Positions 60,694 through 64,000 of a stretch of DNA of 64,000 nt are shown here, piece after piece. Origin of the DNA: an uncultured Lachnospiraceae bacterium (GTDB taxonomy: Bacteria; Bacillota; Clostridia; Lachnospirales; Lachnospiraceae). The position numbers were made by a program, and so were the translations under genes. Numbering within the stretch: the stretch's first letter is position 1; each line of letters begins with the position of its first letter. Location: contig CAKRYY010000001.1 in assembly GCA_934432885.1 (NCBI GenBank), forward strand, positions 60,316 to 124,315, written 5' to 3'. The notes beneath the pieces were generated by a model. The model searched no databases. It saw only the letters and a program-made list of their open reading frames with translations, and had not been told where the DNA came from.

Positions 60694-61369
60694 GCCGGGA
60701 AACCGTATAGAAATACAATTAGAACGTTCTGGGCAGAAACAGGAAAAGGCTGCAGTTTATGCCAGTCAGATAACGGATGTTTATCCGGATGGAAAAATAG
60801 AAGCGTATATGCCCATCGATCACGGAAGACTGGTGCTTTTTTCACCAGGAGATAAATTAAAAGCATATTTTTATTCAGCGGCAAATTTGTACGGTGGAAG
60901 CGCTGTTGTGACAGAACGCTATAAAACAGACGGACTGTATTATATGCGGCTGCAGATGACCAGTGAGCTTAAGAAAAATCAGCGCAGAGAGTATTACAGA
61001 TACTGCTGCATGCTCCAGATGGAGGACCGGATTGTAGACGCAACAGAGCTTCAATGGATGGAAGAGAATGGAAAAAAGAAGCCGCTTGCAGGTCTTTTGA
61101 TGGACGACAGCACCATGCTTGACATAAGCGGCGGCGGGCTGCAGTTCCTTGCAGACCATCAGTATGAAGAAGGAAGCATTGTTTACTGCCGGTTTTTCTT
61201 TGGAAAAGAATATCGCCAGTGTATTAAGATTCTGGGCGTGGCTGTTGTGGAAGACAGACAGAAACAATACCGTTACAGAGCAAGATTTATTGGAATGGAA
61301 AAAAGAGAACGAGAGGAAATCATCCAGCATATCTTTGAACTGGAACGGATGAAACGGAAGTCGAATTAG
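60662..61369 (+). CDS. YcgR-like PilZ-domain c-di-GMP receptor
   Basis: A 235-residue protein with an N-terminal YcgR-like domain (PGNRIEIQLER, MPIDHGRLVLFSPGD) and a C-terminal PilZ domain. Both c-di-GMP binding motifs are present: the RxxxR-type motif in NQRREYYRY and D-x-S-x-x-G in LDISGGGLQF. Proteins of this type slow or clutch the motor when c-di-GMP rises. Its place among flhG, cheB and cheA, with two GGDEF genes 40 kb to the left, supports motor control. ATG 60662 lies inside flhG with GGGG 6 nt upstream. Confidence 0.9.
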   Translation: MGTGLEEKIIKPGNRIEIQLERSGQKQEKAAVYASQITDVYPDGKIEAYMPIDHGRLVLFSPGDKLKAYFYSAANLYGGSAVVTERYKTDGLYYMRLQMTSELKKNQRREYYRYCCMLQMEDRIVDATELQWMEENGKKKPLAGLLMDDSTMLDISGGGLQFLADHQYEEGSIVYCRFFFGKEYRQCIKILGVAVVEDRQKQYRYRARFIGMEKREREEIIQHIFELERMKRKSN

Positions 61370-61399
61370 AATTTGAAAAAACGATAAGGAGGCTTTTTT

Positions 61400-62473
61400 A
61401 TGAAAAAAATTCTGGTAGTTGATGACTCTGCACTTATGAGAAGAGTCATCTGTGATATAATCAATCAAGACGAAAGATTTCAGGTCGTTGACACTGCATC
61501 AGACGGAATGGAAGCTCTGCAGCTTTTATCCCAAGGGTCCTATGATGCCGTTGTACTTGACGTTAATATGCCGAGGATGAATGGAATTGAGCTTCTGCGG
61601 GAATTGCAGAGACGCAGGATTCCAGCAAAGGTTATGATGGCAAGTACGGACACCAGAGAGGGCACCCGGACAACGATGGATGCACTTGCATTAGGCGCTC
61701 TTGATTTCGTACATAAGCCAAGCAAGGCGCTGGACTGCAAGGAAGAGGATTTCCGTAAGAATCTGCTCCGGACGCTGTACGCAGTTGCAGAGAGCCGGAT
61801 GCCGGTCTTTGAAAAGCTGTTTACCAGAGAAACCATTGCAGTGACAAAGCACGTTGTGGAGATTGCAAAGAAACACTCTGCATCAATTCCGGGAAACCGC
61901 ATTGTAGCGATTGCAAGCTCTACAGGAGGGCCCAAGGCGCTGCACAATGTAATTACGAGGCTGCCGAAGAATTTAAAGGCTCCGGTTGTTGTGGTACAGC
62001 ACATGCCGGTCGGCTTTACCCAGTCTCTGGCAGAACGCTTGAATTCCCTCAGTGAGATTACGGTATCAGAGGGTATTGAAGGCGAGACGCTTGAGCGGGG
62101 ACATGTGTACATAGCAAGAGGCGGCAATCATCTGAATGTGGTGATGAAGCCCGGCGGAAAATATGTCCTGCATTATTCAGACGAGCCGACGAGGGAGGGC
62201 GTAAAGCCCTGTGCAAATTATATGTACGAATCTCTGCAAAAGAGCGACTTTGAAGAGGTTGTCTGCGTTGTCATGACCGGTATGGGAGCAGATGGAACGG
62301 CTGGAATCACGAATCTGAAAAAAGAAAAAAAAGTGCATGTGATTGCTCAGGAACAGAGCACCTGCGCGGTGTATGGAATGCCGAGAAGCGTCGTAAAGGC
62401 AGGACTTGCAGACCAGGTCGTTCCGCTGGATCAGATTGCACAGGAAATTATTTTAAACGTGGGGGTAATGTAA
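61400..62473 (+). CDS. cheB: Protein-glutamate methylesterase CheB
   Basis: A 357-residue chemotaxis adaptation enzyme that removes methyl groups from receptors. N-terminal receiver with VVDDSALMRR and phospho-acceptor Asp54 in VVLDVNMPRMNG; C-terminal esterase with the catalytic Ser in IASSTGGPKAL, His in VVQHMPVGF and Asp in VMTGMGADG. No cheR is in view. RBS AAGGAGG precedes the ATG. Confidence 0.96.
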   Translation: MKKILVVDDSALMRRVICDIINQDERFQVVDTASDGMEALQLLSQGSYDAVVLDVNMPRMNGIELLRELQRRRIPAKVMMASTDTREGTRTTMDALALGALDFVHKPSKALDCKEEDFRKNLLRTLYAVAESRMPVFEKLFTRETIAVTKHVVEIAKKHSASIPGNRIVAIASSTGGPKALHNVITRLPKNLKAPVVVVQHMPVGFTQSLAERLNSLSEITVSEGIEGETLERGHVYIARGGNHLNVVMKPGGKYVLHYSDEPTREGVKPCANYMYESLQKSDFEEVVCVVMTGMGADGTAGITNLKKEKKVHVIAQEQSTCAVYGMPRSVVKAGLADQVVPLDQIAQEIILNVGVM

Positions 62474-62474
62474 A

Positions 62475-64000
62475 ATGGATGTAAGTCAATATCTTGAGAT
62501 TTTTATTGATGAAACAAAGGAGCATCTGCAAAGCCTGAACACACAGATTCTGAATCTGGAGCAGGATCCGGAAAACGCTGATACAATCAATGAGATTTTC
62601 CGTGCGGCGCATTCCCTGAAAGGCATGGCAGGTACAATGGGCTACAAGAGGATGCAGCTCTTGACCCATGACATGGAAAATGTCTTTTCTGAAGTTCGAA
62701 ATGGAAATGTAAAAGTAAAAGCGAATATGATTGATATTCTGTTTCAGTGTCTGGATGCACTGGAAGAATATCTTGACAATATCCAGTCAACGGCTGACGA
62801 GGGAACCAATGATAACGAGCCGTTAATCAAGGCATTAAATGCGCTGCTGACAGAGGATGGCGGCGAGGCTGCGGCGCAGGAGGCGGGAACTCCCGCACCT
62901 GCACCAGAGGCGGCGCCTGCACCTGCGGTACAGGAAGCTGCGGCAGCAGATGGCGATAATAAATGGAAAGAAATCGTGCTTGGCGACAGCGAGAAGACAG
63001 TAATCGGCAAGGCTTATGAACAGGGAAAGAAGGTTTATGGGCTCACTATATATATCCAGCAGAGCTGTATCTTAAAAGCTGCAAGAGCCTTCCTTGTATT
63101 CAAGGCGGTTGAGGAACTTGGCGAGATTCTTGTTTCCAGCCCTTCAGCACAGGATATTGAGGATGAAAAGTTTGAAAATGATTTCAGCATTATTGTTATT
63201 TCCGACAGTACGCTGGAGGAGGTAACGGCGGCTGCTCAGAGCGTGTCCGAAATTGAAAAGGTATCTGGCGGTGTTGTAACGGCAGAGGCTGCACAGGAAG
63301 AAAAGAAGGACGTACAGGAAGAGAAGGCGGCGCAGGGAACTATGGATAGGCCGGCGGAGACTGTTAAGGTAAAACCTGCAACAGCTTCTGCACCGGTAAG
63401 CAAGCAGGAGAAAAAGCCTGCTGCAGGCAAGCCTGTAGTAAACAGGACTGTACGTGTTGATATTGAAAAGCTGGATTCTTTGATGAATCTGGTCAGCGAG
63501 CTGATTATCGCAAAGAACTCTCTCGTTTCGATTACAGCAAATGGAAACGGAGGAGATACCTCAGCAAATTCTGCATTTAATGAGCAGATTGAATATCTGG
63601 AGAGCGTAACCACAAATCTGCATGAATCTGTTATGAAGGTAAGGATGGTGCCGATTGAGAGCGTTGTACAGAAATTCCCGCGTATGATTCGTGACCTTCA
63701 GAAGAAGCTGGACAAGAAGATGGAACTCTATATGTCCGGTGAGGAAACAGAGCTTGACCGTACTGTAGTAGATGAAATCGGAGATCCTCTGATGCACCTG
63801 CTCCGTAATGCGGCTGACCACGGACTTGAGAGCGCCGAGGTTCGTAAGGAGCGCGGTAAGCCAGAGGTTGGTTCTATTCATCTGGACGCTTATCAGGATG
63901 GTAATAACGTTATTATCGAAGTCAGTGATGACGGCGGCGGAATTGACGTAAAGACAGTTAAGGAAAAGGCAATCAGCCGGGGAACCATTACACCGGAACA
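62475..64000 (+). CDS. cheA: Chemotaxis histidine kinase CheA, partial at right edge
   Basis: Starts at ATG 62475, 1 bp after cheB, and runs off the window after about 508 residues. P1 phosphotransfer domain has His46 in RAAHSLKGMAGTMG; a P2-like region (about 155-260) is flanked by Ala/Pro- and Glu/Lys-rich linkers; the P3 dimerisation helix (RVDIEKLDSLMNLVSELIIA) and the start of the P4 ATPase (LMHLLRNAADHGLES N-box, VSDDGGGID G1) are present. The rest of P4 and the CheW-like P5 domain are missing because of the edge. It phosphorylates CheY and CheB. Confidence 0.95.
   Translation, partial: MDVSQYLEIFIDETKEHLQSLNTQILNLEQDPENADTINEIFRAAHSLKGMAGTMGYKRMQLLTHDMENVFSEVRNGNVKVKANMIDILFQCLDALEEYLDNIQSTADEGTNDNEPLIKALNALLTEDGGEAAAQEAGTPAPAPEAAPAPAVQEAAAADGDNKWKEIVLGDSEKTVIGKAYEQGKKVYGLTIYIQQSCILKAARAFLVFKAVEELGEILVSSPSAQDIEDEKFENDFSIIVISDSTLEEVTAAAQSVSEIEKVSGGVVTAEAAQEEKKDVQEEKAAQGTMDRPAETVKVKPATASAPVSKQEKKPAAGKPVVNRTVRVDIEKLDSLMNLVSELIIAKNSLVSITANGNGGDTSANSAFNEQIEYLESVTTNLHESVMKVRMVPIESVVQKFPRMIRDLQKKLDKKMELYMSGEETELDRTVVDEIGDPLMHLLRNAADHGLESAEVRKERGKPEVGSIHLDAYQDGNNVIIEVSDDGGGIDVKTVKEKAISRGTITPE

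Overview
The window looks like a chromosome segment of a motile, endospore-forming, Gram-positive anaerobe, most likely a flagellated Lachnospiraceae (Roseburia/Agathobacter-like). The evidence is spore genes (gpr, spoIIP, sigK), CodY, the low-GC Firmicute order rpsT-gpr-spoIIP-lepA-hemW and yifB(comM)-dprA-topA-codY, a YesM-type kinase beside a carbohydrate ABC transporter, and a clostridial flgB-type flagellar operon with FliY, FlbD, FlhF/FlhG and a PilZ protein. The species assignment is inference. I see no rRNA, tRNA, CRISPR array, prophage or insertion sequence.

Layout. 1-10.4 kb is a sugar-utilisation locus: a leftward YesM-like sensor kinase (cut by the left edge), then a rightward run of GH36 glycosidase, two ABC permeases, a lipoprotein binding protein and a YicI-like GH31 glycosidase, then a HAD phosphatase. 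10.4-14.5 kb runs leftward: an orphan LUD-domain protein, a SpoIID-like/peptidoglycan-binding protein behind an unusual pair of hairpins, and a YtrA-type GntR regulator with its ABC ATPase and permease under a near-perfect palindromic operator. 14.6-21.8 kb holds signalling and housekeeping genes: a hybrid histidine kinase with a structured leader, a GGDEF protein, bioB-bioY under a BirA-type operator, deoD, and a second GGDEF (GGEEF) protein. 21.9-35.1 kb is conserved Firmicute core: rpsT (opposite strand), gpr, spoIIP, lepA, hemW, sigK, a PilT-like ATPase, yifB/comM, dprA, topA and codY.

35.4-64.0 kb is one long rightward flagellar/chemotaxis operon: flgB flgC fliE fliF fliG fliH fliI fliJ motE-like fliK flgD, a flagellar operon protein, flgE flbD motA motB fliL fliM fliY cheY fliO fliP fliQ fliR flhB flhA flhF flhG ycgR-like cheB cheA. 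The last gene is cut by the right edge. Together these encode the rod/hook base, MS- and C-ring, export apparatus, stator, polar placement GTPase/ATPase pair, chemotaxis regulators and a c-di-GMP-responsive brake candidate. Spacing is tight with many start/stop overlaps. The only clear promoter I can find for the operon lies in the 351-bp codY-flgB gap and overlaps a perfect 9-bp inverted repeat.

No wholly novel multi-gene system stands out. The best candidates for something undescribed are local: the SD-masking hairpins before the SpoIID-like gene, the leader of the hybrid kinase, the orphan PilT-like ATPase after sigK, the chimeric FlgD, and the strong hairpins between flgE and flbD. All coordinates and motifs were read by eye; family names come from recognisable motifs and not from a database search.
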